From assembly GCA_019694455.1 (NCBI GenBank), contig JAIBBY010000020.1, positions 1 through 64,000 on the forward strand: a stretch of DNA of 64,000 nt, written 5' to 3'. The notes under the pieces were generated by a model, which had not been told where the DNA came from, did not search any database, and worked only from the letters and a program-made list of their open reading frames with translations. Positions 54,529 through 63,576 of this stretch are shown piece by piece. The position numbers were made by a program, and so were the translations under genes. This DNA comes from Pirellulales bacterium. Lineage in GTDB: Bacteria; Planctomycetota; Planctomycetia; Pirellulales; JAEUIK01. Numbering within the stretch: the stretch's first letter is position 1; each line of letters begins with the position of its first letter.

Positions 54529-56925
54529 ATGCGAGCAAAGTGTCGCTGGCTGCCTGCCGTCTTGCTGTCACTGGCTTCTCTTACCGCCGTCGCCGCCGAG
54601 CAGCAAGCGCGGCTGCCGGGACTCTCTGACAAGGTCGAGGTCTATTTCGACGCCTACGGCAACCCACATATCTACGCCAGCACGGCCGACGACGCCGCCC
54701 GCGCGCTCGGCTACCTGCACGCCCGCGACCGGCTTTGGCAGATGGACATGTTTCGTCGGCAGGCCTCGGGCACAACGGCCGAGGTGCTCGGCCGCGACGG
54801 GTTGGAGAACGACCGCCTCATGCGCCAGCTTGGCATCCGCCGCGGCTGCGAGGAGCTATGGAAGTCTGATCAGCTTCCCGCCGATCTCAAGGCCGCGCTG
54901 GTCGCCTATGCAGAGGGAGTCAACAGCCGGCTGCGCGAACTCGACCCCAAAAAGTTGCCCATTTATTTTCAGGCGCTCGAATATCAACCCAGCGAGTGGA
55001 CTCCGGTCGATTCGCTCGTCTTCAACAAGTACATGGCCTGGGATCAGTCGGGCACGCTCGACGATCTGTGGTTCGGCGTCATGGTCGAAAAGCTCGGCGT
55101 TGAGGCCGCCGAAGAACTGTGGCCGCTCGATCGTCCCTACGAAGAGCCCACGGTTGTCGTCCAGGTGGACCAGCAAAAACTCCCGCCTCAAAAAACCAAG
55201 CCCACGGCCTCAGCCGGGTTGAGCGACGCGTACCAGGCCGCGTTCGATCGCCTGTCGCGCGTGACCTCTCCGTTTCGCGGTTTGAGTTACGGCAGCAACA
55301 ACTGGGCGGTCGATGGCACAAAGACCCGTTCCGGCAAGCCGATCCTGTGCAGCGATCCGCATCTCGGTTTCCATATCCCCGCCATCTGGTACACCGCACA
55401 CCTCTCGATCGCGGGCAAGAACGTCGCCGGCTGCACCTTTCCGGGTGGGCCGGGCGTCATCATCGGTCACAACGACCACACCGGCTGGGGAATCACCAAT
55501 CTCCAGGCAGACGCAGTCGACTTGTTTGTCGAAACGATCAACCCAGAAAACTCTCTTCAGTACAAACATCGCGGCGAGTGGAAAGCGCTGCGCCGTGTCT
55601 CGGAAAAGATCGCCGTGCGCGGCGAGCCTGAGCAAACGCTCGATATCGATTACACGGTGCATGGGCCACTGATTCAGCGCGAGCCCAAGCCAATCGCCCT
55701 CTGCTGGAACGGCCTCGGCCCCACCACCGAGTTTGTCGCTTTCTGGCAGTTGCAAACCGCGCAAACGCTGGAGCAGTTTCTTGCCGCGCTCTCCAAGCTC
55801 ACGACACCGGGGCTCAACATGGCCTACGCCGATATTCACGGCAACATCGCCATGCACCCCTGCGGCGCCTATCCGCTGCGGTTGCCCGGCGCCGGCCGCG
55901 CGCCGCTGGATGGCGCCTCGGGCGAGCACGATTGGCAAGGCATGATCCCCGCCAACGAAATGCCGCTGGCCGTCAATCCCGACTGCCACTATGTCGCCTC
56001 GGCCAACGGCAGACCCACCAGCGTCGGCTATCCGCACTACCTGGGCTGGATGTGGGATTGCAGCTATCGCAAACGCCGCATCAATCAGTTGCTCGAAGCA
56101 GCCAGCGACCTGACGGTCGAGTCGATGCGCCCCATCCAATTCGATCATTACGACAAGGCGGCGGAGTGCTTTGTCCCGTCGCTCTTGGCCGCGCTCGATG
56201 CGGACCTCCAAGATCCCTTGGCGCGCCGTTGCCGCGACACCCTCGCCGAATGGAATTATCAAGCCGATACCAAAACGCTGGCGCCCGTCATTTGGCTGCG
56301 CTGGTTTAGCATCTTTCGCGAACAGGTCTGGAACGACGAGTGGGCGCCGCGCGATATCAAACAGCCCGGAGGCTCCTGGGGCTTTAGCGGCACCAACCGG
56401 CGCGAGCCCATGATCGAGGTGCTCGAATATCTGACCCGCGAGCATCCTCGCTCTAGCTGGTTCGACGATCGCGCCACGCCGCAGCGCGAAACCCGCGACG
56501 ACATCGCCCGCCGCTCGTTCCAATTGGCGGTCGAATCGTTGGCCCGCGACTTCGGCCCCGAAATGGACCAGCGCTGGCAGTGGGGCAACATCAATCGGCT
56601 GTTCGTACGCTCAATGACCGGCAAGGAAGAGCTGGGTCGCGACGGCGGTCCCGTGGTCGGCACCGCGTACACATCCAATCCCGGCGGCAATATCGGTCGC
56701 GTTGGTGGCGGCGCCTCGTATCGCTTGATCGTCGATTTTGGCCACCCGAGTCAGTCGCTCGGCGTCTACCCCGGCGGGCAGAGCGAGATTCCCTTCACCA
56801 CTCATTATGCCGATCAGATCAAGCTGTGGGCGGCCGGCGAGTACGACACTCTGGCAATGACCAGCGATCCCAGCAAACTTCCCGACGCCGAGAAGAAGTC
56901 AAAGCTCGTGCTGAGCGCCAAATAG
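54529..56925 (+). CDS. Exported penicillin acylase family protein (Ntn hydrolase)
   Basis: The 798-residue precursor has a signal peptide (CRWLPAVLLSLASLTAVAA). The A-chain region has VYFDAYGNPHIYA, ALGYLHARDRLWQMDMFRRQ and GTTAEVLGRDGLEND, then the autoprocessing serine at residue 256 in GLSYGSNNWAVDGTKT, which becomes the N-terminal nucleophile of the B chain. SDPHLGFHIPAIWY and ITNLQADAVDLF follow. The family hydrolyses amides such as penicillins, acyl-homoserine lactones or acyl amino acids. The substrate is unknown. An AAAGG sequence upstream supports the start. Confidence 0.9.
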   Translation: MRAKCRWLPAVLLSLASLTAVAAEQQARLPGLSDKVEVYFDAYGNPHIYASTADDAARALGYLHARDRLWQMDMFRRQASGTTAEVLGRDGLENDRLMRQLGIRRGCEELWKSDQLPADLKAALVAYAEGVNSRLRELDPKKLPIYFQALEYQPSEWTPVDSLVFNKYMAWDQSGTLDDLWFGVMVEKLGVEAAEELWPLDRPYEEPTVVVQVDQQKLPPQKTKPTASAGLSDAYQAAFDRLSRVTSPFRGLSYGSNNWAVDGTKTRSGKPILCSDPHLGFHIPAIWYTAHLSIAGKNVAGCTFPGGPGVIIGHNDHTGWGITNLQADAVDLFVETINPENSLQYKHRGEWKALRRVSEKIAVRGEPEQTLDIDYTVHGPLIQREPKPIALCWNGLGPTTEFVAFWQLQTAQTLEQFLAALSKLTTPGLNMAYADIHGNIAMHPCGAYPLRLPGAGRAPLDGASGEHDWQGMIPANEMPLAVNPDCHYVASANGRPTSVGYPHYLGWMWDCSYRKRRINQLLEAASDLTVESMRPIQFDHYDKAAECFVPSLLAALDADLQDPLARRCRDTLAEWNYQADTKTLAPVIWLRWFSIFREQVWNDEWAPRDIKQPGGSWGFSGTNRREPMIEVLEYLTREHPRSSWFDDRATPQRETRDDIARRSFQLAVESLARDFGPEMDQRWQWGNINRLFVRSMTGKEELGRDGGPVVGTAYTSNPGGNIGRVGGGASYRLIVDFGHPSQSLGVYPGGQSEIPFTTHYADQIKLWAAGEYDTLAMTSDPSKLPDAEKKSKLVLSAK

Positions 56926-56940
56926 CGGCGGTCGCCACGC

Positions 56941-57465
56941 TTAACCCTTGGCGGCCAGCGCCTTTTCAATCGCCTCGTCGAGCGAGCCCTCGAGGCCGCT
57001 GTGCCAGGCGACTAGTCCATCGCGCCCAATCACATATTCCGCGGGGATGCCGTTTACGCCAAACGCGGAAAAGGTCGCCCCCGCGCCCAGGCCGGCTGGC
57101 CACGGAATGCCGCCGCTCTGGATGAATTCTTTCGATTCGTTGACGGTGTCGGCGCCTTCGGGCGTCACGCCTAAGAACACGACTCCCTGCGACTCGTGCC
57201 GGCGATACGTTTCGACCAATTCCGGCGCGTGGGCGCGGCAGGGTCCGCACCAGTAGGCCCAAAAACTCAGCACCAGCACGCGGCCTTGCAGGTCGCCCGC
57301 CGTGGGGGCGGGGCCATTGATCCACTCGCTCGCCACGATCTCCGGCGCGGGACTCCCCGGCGCCAGCAGGTTGCCTTGCGATCCCGGACCGCAGCCCAAT
57401 ACCAATAGCGCCAAGGCGAAACAGCCGGCGCCGAACACCAGCGGAGGCGAAAGTTTCATGGCCAT
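56941..57465 (-). CDS. TlpA-family thioredoxin-like lipoprotein
   Basis: The 174-residue protein has a lipoprotein signal with lipobox LVLGC (acylated Cys25) and a thioredoxin fold with the active-site motif WCGPC (Cys73, Cys76) in LSFWAYWCGPCRAHAPEL. The cis-proline loop is in VNGIPAEYVIG. Exported TlpA/ResA proteins reduce or oxidise thiols in the periplasm, for example during cytochrome c maturation. The target is unknown. An ATG two codons later (57459) is also a possible start. Confidence 0.88.
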   Translation of the reverse strand: MAMKLSPPLVFGAGCFALALLVLGCGPGSQGNLLAPGSPAPEIVASEWINGPAPTAGDLQGRVLVLSFWAYWCGPCRAHAPELVETYRRHESQGVVFLGVTPEGADTVNESKEFIQSGGIPWPAGLGAGATFSAFGVNGIPAEYVIGRDGLVAWHSGLEGSLDEAIEKALAAKG

Positions 57466-57558
57466 AGGCTCCAGCGGCGAGTTGGGATTCGACTTCCCCT
57501 GCGAGAAATGTACGCTCACATTAGTTGGTTTGCCAATACTCTACTGGCGTTAAAGCTC

Positions 57559-59316
57559 ATGTTGCCGCACCGCTTGTTGCTCCGTTTTCTGCTGGTGTTT
57601 GGCGTGCTTTACGCGCTGGTGGCGGCGGTGTCGATTGCGCTGATTATGCGCTGGGAGCGCGACCGCCTAGCCGCCGATTTTCGCCAATCTCTGCGCGAAA
57701 TCGCCGCCGCCGCCGTCCCTGCTGATTGGCCGCCGCGAGACGAAGCCGCCGCCGCCGATTTGCAGGCGAGCGTCACCCGGTTGGCCGCCCCGCTGCGAGC
57801 GCGGCTGACCATCCTCGATCAGTCGGGCGCCGTGATCGCCGATTCCGATGGCGATCCCTCGCACGTTCCCAATCAATCGCGTCAGTCAGAGTTATTGGCC
57901 GCCGCCCGGCAGGGCGAGGGGATCGCCACCCGCGATGGCCAACCCGGCGACGAATTGGTTTGGTTCGCCACGAAGTTCAATGCGGCCGTGCGCCCCGGCT
58001 ATGTCCGCGCCAGCCGCACCTGGGCGCCGCAGCGACAGTCGCTTGGCTCGCTCCGCAACCGCTTGCTGGCGCTGGCTGCCGCCGGCGCGCTGGTATTGAT
58101 CGCCGCCACCTGCGTGCTGGTCGTGCCTCTCACACGCGCCGCCGGCGCCTTGGCCGCCAGCGCTCGGGCGATGACGCGCGGCGATTTCTCGCGCTCCGCG
58201 CCCAGCGAGTCGGTCGGCGAAGTGGCCGATTTGGCGCGCTCCTTCGAACAGGCCCGGCTCGAACTCGCCGCGCAGGTCGAACGACTGCGGGCCAATAGCG
58301 ATCGCCTCACCAGTGTGCTCGGCGCCATGAGCGAAGGGGTCGTGGCCATCGATCCGCGCCGCCGCATTCTGTTCGCCAACGGCGCCGCCCGCGCGCTGCT
58401 CGAATTCGCCACGTCCGAGGTCATTGGCCGACCGTTGCTCGAAGCCGTTCGCCACCGAGAAATTCACGAAACCGTGGAGCAGGCCTTTGCCGCTGAAGAA
58501 CCGTGCTTTCGCGAGATCGAAGGGCAGGGGACCACGCGCCGTGTGATCGCCATGCACGCGCGGCGGCTTCCCGGCGCGCCCAGTCCCGGCGTGTTGCTGG
58601 TAGCGCACGACGTCACCGAACTGCGCCGCCTGGAGAAGTTGCGCCAGGAGTTTGTGGCCAACGTCTCGCACGAGCTGAAAACTCCGCTCACTGTCATCAA
58701 GGCCTTTGCAGAAACCTTGCTCGATGGCGCCATCGACGACCGCGAGCACAACCGCGCGTTCGTACTCCAAATCTCCGAGCAGGCAGAGCGCCTCCATCAA
58801 CTGATTCTCGATCTTTTGAGCGTCGCGCGCATTGAGTCGGGAAATGAGCGCTTCGACTTGCAGCCCTTGCCGCTGGAACCCATCGTTCGCTCCTGCCTCC
58901 AGCGATACGCCCCGACCGCGGAGGCCAAGCGCGTGGCGCTTACGGCAGGCGCGTCGCTCGCGGGCCTACAGATCTACGCCGACGAAGAGGCCGTTCGCGA
59001 AATCCTCGATAATCTCGTCGACAACGCGATCAAGTACACCCCCGACGGCGGCCAAGTCGAAATACGCTGCCAGGCCGAAGCCGCGCTGGTCCGCATCGAA
59101 GTGGCCGACACCGGCATCGGCATTCACAGCGACCATCAAGGGCGGATCTTCGAGCGCTTCTACCGCGTCGACAAAGCCCGCAGCCGGGAGCTAGGGGGCA
59201 CCGGACTGGGACTGTCGATCGTCAAGCACCTGGTCTCGGCGCTCGGCGGCACGGTCGCCGTCGTCAGCCAGCCGGGCGGTGGCAGCACGTTTGTCGTGCG
59301 ATTGCCGCGCGTCTGA
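57559..59316 (+). CDS. phoR: Phosphate-sensing histidine kinase PhoR
   Basis: The 585-residue membrane kinase has two membrane helices (7-31 and 165-190), a periplasmic loop between them and a HAMP linker (191-245). A PAS domain (250-355: VLGAMSEGVVAIDPRRRILFAN) precedes a HisKA domain with phospho-acceptor His371 (FVANVSHELKTPLTVIKAF). The ATPase domain carries N box DNLVDNAIKYTPDGG, ADTGIGI and GTGLGLSIVK. The name follows from the phoU and phoB neighbours. In this layout phoU lies between the kinase and regulator genes. Confidence 0.9.
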   Translation: MLPHRLLLRFLLVFGVLYALVAAVSIALIMRWERDRLAADFRQSLREIAAAAVPADWPPRDEAAAADLQASVTRLAAPLRARLTILDQSGAVIADSDGDPSHVPNQSRQSELLAAARQGEGIATRDGQPGDELVWFATKFNAAVRPGYVRASRTWAPQRQSLGSLRNRLLALAAAGALVLIAATCVLVVPLTRAAGALAASARAMTRGDFSRSAPSESVGEVADLARSFEQARLELAAQVERLRANSDRLTSVLGAMSEGVVAIDPRRRILFANGAARALLEFATSEVIGRPLLEAVRHREIHETVEQAFAAEEPCFREIEGQGTTRRVIAMHARRLPGAPSPGVLLVAHDVTELRRLEKLRQEFVANVSHELKTPLTVIKAFAETLLDGAIDDREHNRAFVLQISEQAERLHQLILDLLSVARIESGNERFDLQPLPLEPIVRSCLQRYAPTAEAKRVALTAGASLAGLQIYADEEAVREILDNLVDNAIKYTPDGGQVEIRCQAEAALVRIEVADTGIGIHSDHQGRIFERFYRVDKARSRELGGTGLGLSIVKHLVSALGGTVAVVSQPGGGSTFVVRLPRV

Positions 59317-59635
59317 TTGCCCGATTCTCACCAATTCTTCACCGCATCTTCACTGCGGCGACGAATCGTGCCACGGTCCGACGTTGGGAGATGGTGAGCG
59401 CGCGCCGTTCGCTACAAGCGGGCTGTTGAAACGCTCAACGGAGCGTTACCGTATGATGGAGGACGCCGTCTTGCGGGCCAATCGCGGATTCGGAGAATGG
59501 GAACTGCGAAATCTTGCCTCCTGGTTGCATGGGGCGGGCAAGCTGGCCGACGTGGCCATGATCCGCCTCTTGCCCCCACGCGCAGCGCCAGCGCCCAGGG
59601 GGATGAATTTCGATACGGAGTTGACTGAGGCCGCT
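59317..59635 (+). other. Intergenic gap phoR-phoU with Pho-box-like repeats
   Basis: These 319 bases hold three TCACC/T units at 11-base spacing right after the phoR stop. The rest shows no gene; a frame in phase with phoU is open through most of it but has no domain or coding bias. It may serve as an internal promoter region for phoU-phoB. Confidence 0.5.
59328..59354 (+). promoter_or_regulatory. Candidate PhoB-binding site (three 11-base direct repeats)
   Basis: TCACC at 59328-59332, TCACC at 59339-59343 and TCACT at 59350-59354 have exactly 11-base spacing, the period of PhoB/PhoP boxes in Proteobacteria and Actinobacteria. A degenerate fourth unit, TTGCC, lies 11 bases upstream at 59317-59321. 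It would place PhoB control over phoU-phoB transcription. Confidence 0.5.
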
Positions 59636-60343
59636 ATGACCAAGCATCTGCAGCGCGACATGGAGTCGATCCAGCGAGAAATTCTCGCCCTCTCCGGCAT
59701 GGTGGAAGAGTCGATTCACCGCGCTCGCCGGGCCTTGCTCGAGCGCCGGCTTGATCTGGCCGCCGAGGTGGTCGAAGAAGACAGCGAGATCGATCGCCGC
59801 GAGGTGCATGTCGAGGAAGAGTGTCTCAAGATGCTCGCGCTGCACCAACCGGTGGCCGTCGATCTGCGCCGCATCGCCACCGTGCTCAAGATCAATAGCG
59901 ACTTGGAGCGCATCGCTGATCTGGCGGTGAACATCGCCGAACGGGCCCAGGCCCTCAGCGAGTACCCCGACATGCCCATCCCCAGCCGCTTGGAACGCAT
60001 GATCGATCTGGCGACCTTGATGGTGCGCAGCGCGCTCGACGCCTTTGTGAACATGGACGCGCAGGCGGCCCGCCGCGTCTGCACGTTGGACGACGAGGTC
60101 GATCGCTACAACTGCGAAGTGATCGACGAATTGCATGAGCAGATGGAGACGCATCCACATCTGATCCGCGCGGCCCTGCATTGCTTCTCCGCATCGCGCC
60201 ACGCAGAGCGCATCGCCGATCACGCCACCAACATCGCCGAAGACGTCATTTACCTCGTCGAAGGCGAAATCGCCCGACACCGGCACGACGGTATCCATCT
60301 GCCGCGCGAGGAAAAAAGCGCATGGCGCTCGCCAAAGTCTTGA
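59636..60343 (+). CDS. phoU: Phosphate signalling protein PhoU
   Basis: The 235-residue helical protein has two PhoU repeats, each with the metal-binding E/DxxxD pattern (EEDSEIDRREVHVEEECLKML; VCTLDDEVDRYNCEVIDELHEQM). Two NTDLERIGDxA-like motifs are also seen (INSDLERIADLAVNIAERA and SRHAERIADHATNIAEDVIY). PhoU transmits the state of the Pst transporter to PhoR and quenches the response in high phosphate. Pst genes are not in the window. The ATG for MTKHLQRD was chosen by family fit; an ATG 11 codons upstream is possible. The end overlaps phoB by 22 bases. Confidence 0.94.
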   Translation: MTKHLQRDMESIQREILALSGMVEESIHRARRALLERRLDLAAEVVEEDSEIDRREVHVEEECLKMLALHQPVAVDLRRIATVLKINSDLERIADLAVNIAERAQALSEYPDMPIPSRLERMIDLATLMVRSALDAFVNMDAQAARRVCTLDDEVDRYNCEVIDELHEQMETHPHLIRAALHCFSASRHAERIADHATNIAEDVIYLVEGEIARHRHDGIHLPREEKSAWRSPKS

Positions 60344-61029
60344 TCATCGAAGACGACGCCTCGCTGGTGGAGGTGTTGTCATACAACCTCAAGCAGGCCG
60401 GCTACGAAGTGCTGGTGGCGCGCGACGGCGCCGATGGCGTCCAGCAGGCCTTGGCCCGCGCTCCCGATCTGGTCATTCTCGACCTGATGCTCCCCTTGAT
60501 CGACGGGCTGGAAGTGTGCCGCCGCCTGCGGTCGAGTTCCGCCACGCGGCACACGCTCATACTCATGCTCACTGCCCGCGCCGAAGAATCCGATCAAGTG
60601 GTTGGTTTCTCTCTGGGCGCGGACGACTACGTGACCAAGCCGTTCAGCGTCAAGGTGCTGTTGGAACGAGTGAAAGCCTTGCGCCGCCGCCGCGACCCGG
60701 CGCCAAACGACGGTGAGACACTGCTTGGCCAAGGCATCTCCATCGATCGCGTGCGGCACCGCGCGGCGGCCGGCGGCCGCCCCTTGGGGCTTACCCTCAG
60801 CGAGTTTCGCCTGCTCGAAGCGCTGCTGCGTCAACCCGGCCGCGCCTTCAGCCGCGCGGAATTGATCGACTCGGCGCTGGGCGACGACGCCATGGTGCTC
60901 GAACGCACCATCGACGTTCACATCCGTTCGCTGCGCCAAAAACTAGGCGCGCACGCCGACGTCATCGAGACGGTTCGCGGCGTCGGCTATCGCTTTCGCG
61001 AACACGATGGCGCGCCCATCGAAGGCTGA
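60322..61029 (+). CDS. phoB: Phosphate response regulator PhoB
   Basis: The 235-residue OmpR-type regulator has a receiver domain with acidic pocket Asp11/Asp12, the phosphorylation site Asp54 (VILDLMLP) and Lys107. A winged-helix DNA-binding domain follows (LTLSEFRLLEALLRQPGRAFSRAELID and ERTIDVHIRSLRQKLGAHADVIETVRGVGYRF). GAGGAAAAAAGCGC before the ATG holds the Shine-Dalgarno sequence. The gene overlaps the 3' end of phoU by 22 bases, so translation is coupled. It completes the phoR-phoU-phoB unit. Confidence 0.94.
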   Translation: MALAKVLIIEDDASLVEVLSYNLKQAGYEVLVARDGADGVQQALARAPDLVILDLMLPLIDGLEVCRRLRSSSATRHTLILMLTARAEESDQVVGFSLGADDYVTKPFSVKVLLERVKALRRRRDPAPNDGETLLGQGISIDRVRHRAAAGGRPLGLTLSEFRLLEALLRQPGRAFSRAELIDSALGDDAMVLERTIDVHIRSLRQKLGAHADVIETVRGVGYRFREHDGAPIEG

Positions 61030-61199
61030 AAGCCGGCGGCTGTAGGCCGGCCGCATCGCGACCGCTCAGGGGGACGGAAGCGGCATTTCCCCGTGCTTTC
61101 TGGCCATTCACGGCCCTCATCGCGGCTAATCGGTCTCCAACCAGGCCGCTACATCCGCGGTACTTTCCCACTTTGGACAAACCACAGCAGTGACCTAGG

Positions 61200-61244
61200 T
61201 TTGTATTGCTGTAACCCGGCTGCGCGCCTGCCTTTGTATTGCTG
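61200..61244 (+). repeat. 12-base direct repeat upstream of the GGDEF gene
   Basis: TTTGTATTGCTG occurs at 61200-61211 and again at 61233-61244, exactly 33 bases apart, in an otherwise GC-rich leader. The spacing equals about three helical turns, so a regulator binding both copies is conceivable. Confidence 0.5.
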
Positions 61245-61269
61245 CTTTGAGTTGCTGGTTTCGGGATAG

Positions 61270-63429
61270 ATGTCGATGGGTATCGAGCTTGCTGGCTTTC
61301 CGTACTTGCCTGGCGATGGCATCGGCAATTTGCTGAGCCTCGAGCAGCCGCATCCCGCGCTGGCCACCTGTCTCGAAGACATCGCTCGCGATCTCGAACG
61401 CCTCGATCTTCTCGCCCCGCGCTCGGCCCAGGCGCCCCCCGCCGCGGCGCTGTCCGCTGTGCAAAATCTCTTTCACGCGCTGAAGGAAAAAGACGCCGCC
61501 ACCGCGGCGCACTCAATGCGGGCCACCCTGGGTTGCGCCCTCTGGGCAGAACGGCTGCGGCTAGACGCCGACGAGCGCGACGCCATCGAATCGGCGGCCC
61601 TCTTGCACGACATTGGCAAGATGGTCGCGCCGCCGGCCTTGCTTCGCAAACCGGGACCGCTGACCGAACAAGAACGCGCCACGCTGCAACTCTGCCGCCG
61701 CGTGGGGCTCGAGGTGGTGCGCGACAAGATCGCCCTGCCCGCCGTGTTGGAGATCGTCTCGCACGCCGGCGCGTGGTACGACGGCAGCCGCCGCATTGTG
61801 GCGCCGCCCGCGCATGACCTGCCGTTGGGCGCGCGCATGCTGGCGATCATCGACGCCTTCGACGCCATGACCTTCGATCAATCGTATCGCGAGGCGATTC
61901 CGGTCGATCGCGCGCTCGCCGAACTGCAGCGTTACGCCGGCACGCAGTTCGATCCACAGTTGGTCGAAAACTTCTGCCGGCTGCCGGTTGAAGAACTGCT
62001 GCGACTGCGTGAAAGCGCCCAGCGACATTTTGGCGACTTGCCGCCGCGCGCCGCGCCGGTCGACGCGCACTTTCCATTGCGGCTCTTTCAGGATCAGCTC
62101 TTGGAACAGCTCAGCGACGCCGTCGCGTTCTTGGATCGCGATGGGCGCATCGCCTTCTGGAGCGACAGCGCCGCGCGCCTGACCGGAATTTCCAAGCTCG
62201 AAAGCCGCGGCGTTCGCTGGACCCCCGCGCTCTTGCACTTGCGCGATGGCTCGGGCGCGCGACTGACGGAAGGCGATTGCCCCGTGGCTTATGTGCTGGC
62301 CAACGGCAAACCGTGGGCCCGCCGTGTGTTGTTGCGCCGCGCCGACGGCGAGCTGATCGCGGTCGACGCTCAGGCGCTTCCGGTGACCGGCGACGACGGC
62401 GCCGTGCGCGGCGCCACACTGCTGTTGCGCGATCTTTCGCCCGAGGAGTCGTTGCGCGCCCGCTGCTTCAATCTGCAACAACTGATCACCCGCGACGGAT
62501 TGACGCAGGTGGCCAACCGCGCTGAGTTTGACCGCGCGCACGCCCAGGCGGTCGCCCGCGCCCTGGAGGACGGCGCCCCCTACAGCCTGATTCTCTGCGA
62601 CATCGACCACTTCAAGCACATCAACGATCGCTATGGGCATCCCGTGGGGGATGAAGTTCTCAAACGTTTTGCCCAATTGCTCGAACGCGCCTGCCGACAA
62701 AACGACCTGGTTGCTCGTTACGGCGGCGAGGAGTTCGCCATCATCTGCCGCGAATGCGAGCTCGCGGTCGCCGCCAGCCGCGCTGAGGCAATGCGCGCCG
62801 AACTGGCGAACTTGCTCCACAGCGAACTGGGCGACCGCCCGATCACCGCCAGCTTTGGCGTCACCGCCGTCGAGAGCGGCGACACTCCGGCCAAGGCGCT
62901 GGTCCGCGCCGATCAGGCCTTGTATCAAGCCAAACGGGGCGGTCGCAATCAGGTGGTCGCCATCGGCAGCGTCGGACCCGTCGCGGCCGCGCCGACGCCG
63001 GACGATCACGTGGTCGCCGAACAAGTGATGACGACCACCGTGCCGCCGCCGATCGCTGTCGAAAAGCTCCGCGGCTTCATCGCCGATCATCAGGCCGAAT
63101 TGATCGAAGTCGACGAGCAGCGCGTGCGCATCAAACTCAACGCCTCGCGCGTCAAAGGGCGCCGCCGCCTGGGCGACCGACGAGTCGATTGTTTTCTCGA
63201 CGTCGCTTTCGAGACCCTGGAACCGCTCGAAGCCAAGCCCGAACGCGGCCCACAGGTTGGCGCCAACCGCACGCGCATCCATGTCGCGGTGGTCGCGCTG
63301 CGCAGCCGCGATCGCCGGCGCAAGGCGTTCCGCGAACTGGCCGCCGAAATGCTGACTTGCTTCCGCTCGTACCTCATGGCCGACGTGGCCGACATGGCCG
63401 AAGTCGATCAGCCGCTGCAAACCAGCTAG
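61270..63429 (+). CDS. HD-PAS-GGDEF protein (diguanylate cyclase with degenerate HD-GYP)
   Basis: The 719-residue cytosolic protein has an HD-GYP-like N-terminal domain: His81, HD at 113-114, KPGPLT at 127-132, AFDAMT near 200 and GTQFDP near 227. The GYP motif itself is degenerate (SHAGAWYDGS). A PAS domain follows at about 275-385, then a GGDEF domain at about 400-560 with GGEEF at 485-489 and an inhibitory I-site RQND at 476-479. The 130 or so residue tail has strands (ADHQAELIEVDEQRVRIKL) that recall PilZ. It should make cyclic di-GMP with feedback inhibition; hydrolysis by the HD part is doubtful. Confidence 0.88.
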   Translation: MSMGIELAGFPYLPGDGIGNLLSLEQPHPALATCLEDIARDLERLDLLAPRSAQAPPAAALSAVQNLFHALKEKDAATAAHSMRATLGCALWAERLRLDADERDAIESAALLHDIGKMVAPPALLRKPGPLTEQERATLQLCRRVGLEVVRDKIALPAVLEIVSHAGAWYDGSRRIVAPPAHDLPLGARMLAIIDAFDAMTFDQSYREAIPVDRALAELQRYAGTQFDPQLVENFCRLPVEELLRLRESAQRHFGDLPPRAAPVDAHFPLRLFQDQLLEQLSDAVAFLDRDGRIAFWSDSAARLTGISKLESRGVRWTPALLHLRDGSGARLTEGDCPVAYVLANGKPWARRVLLRRADGELIAVDAQALPVTGDDGAVRGATLLLRDLSPEESLRARCFNLQQLITRDGLTQVANRAEFDRAHAQAVARALEDGAPYSLILCDIDHFKHINDRYGHPVGDEVLKRFAQLLERACRQNDLVARYGGEEFAIICRECELAVAASRAEAMRAELANLLHSELGDRPITASFGVTAVESGDTPAKALVRADQALYQAKRGGRNQVVAIGSVGPVAAAPTPDDHVVAEQVMTTTVPPPIAVEKLRGFIADHQAELIEVDEQRVRIKLNASRVKGRRRLGDRRVDCFLDVAFETLEPLEAKPERGPQVGANRTRIHVAVVALRSRDRRRKAFRELAAEMLTCFRSYLMADVADMAEVDQPLQTS

Positions 63430-63576
63430 CCGCATTATCGCGCGGCCGATCTCCCGATGGGTTCCGAGCTACTAGCCCCCGCTGCAAGTTTCTTGTTCTA
63501 ATTGGACAGTCAGCCTGTTGCAGCACTCCGTTGGCCGCCAGGCGTGTCCCAATCCTTCTGAGAGCGCAAGAAACCT

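Noticed and set aside
61030-61269. Possible cyclic-di-GMP riboswitch before the cyclase gene
   Set aside because: I do not find the conserved GEMM tetraloop and receptor sequences; only direct repeats are visible.
61561-63435. 624-codon minus-strand frame over the GGDEF gene
   Set aside because: It mirrors the real gene; the plus-strand product has intact HD, PAS and GGDEF motifs.
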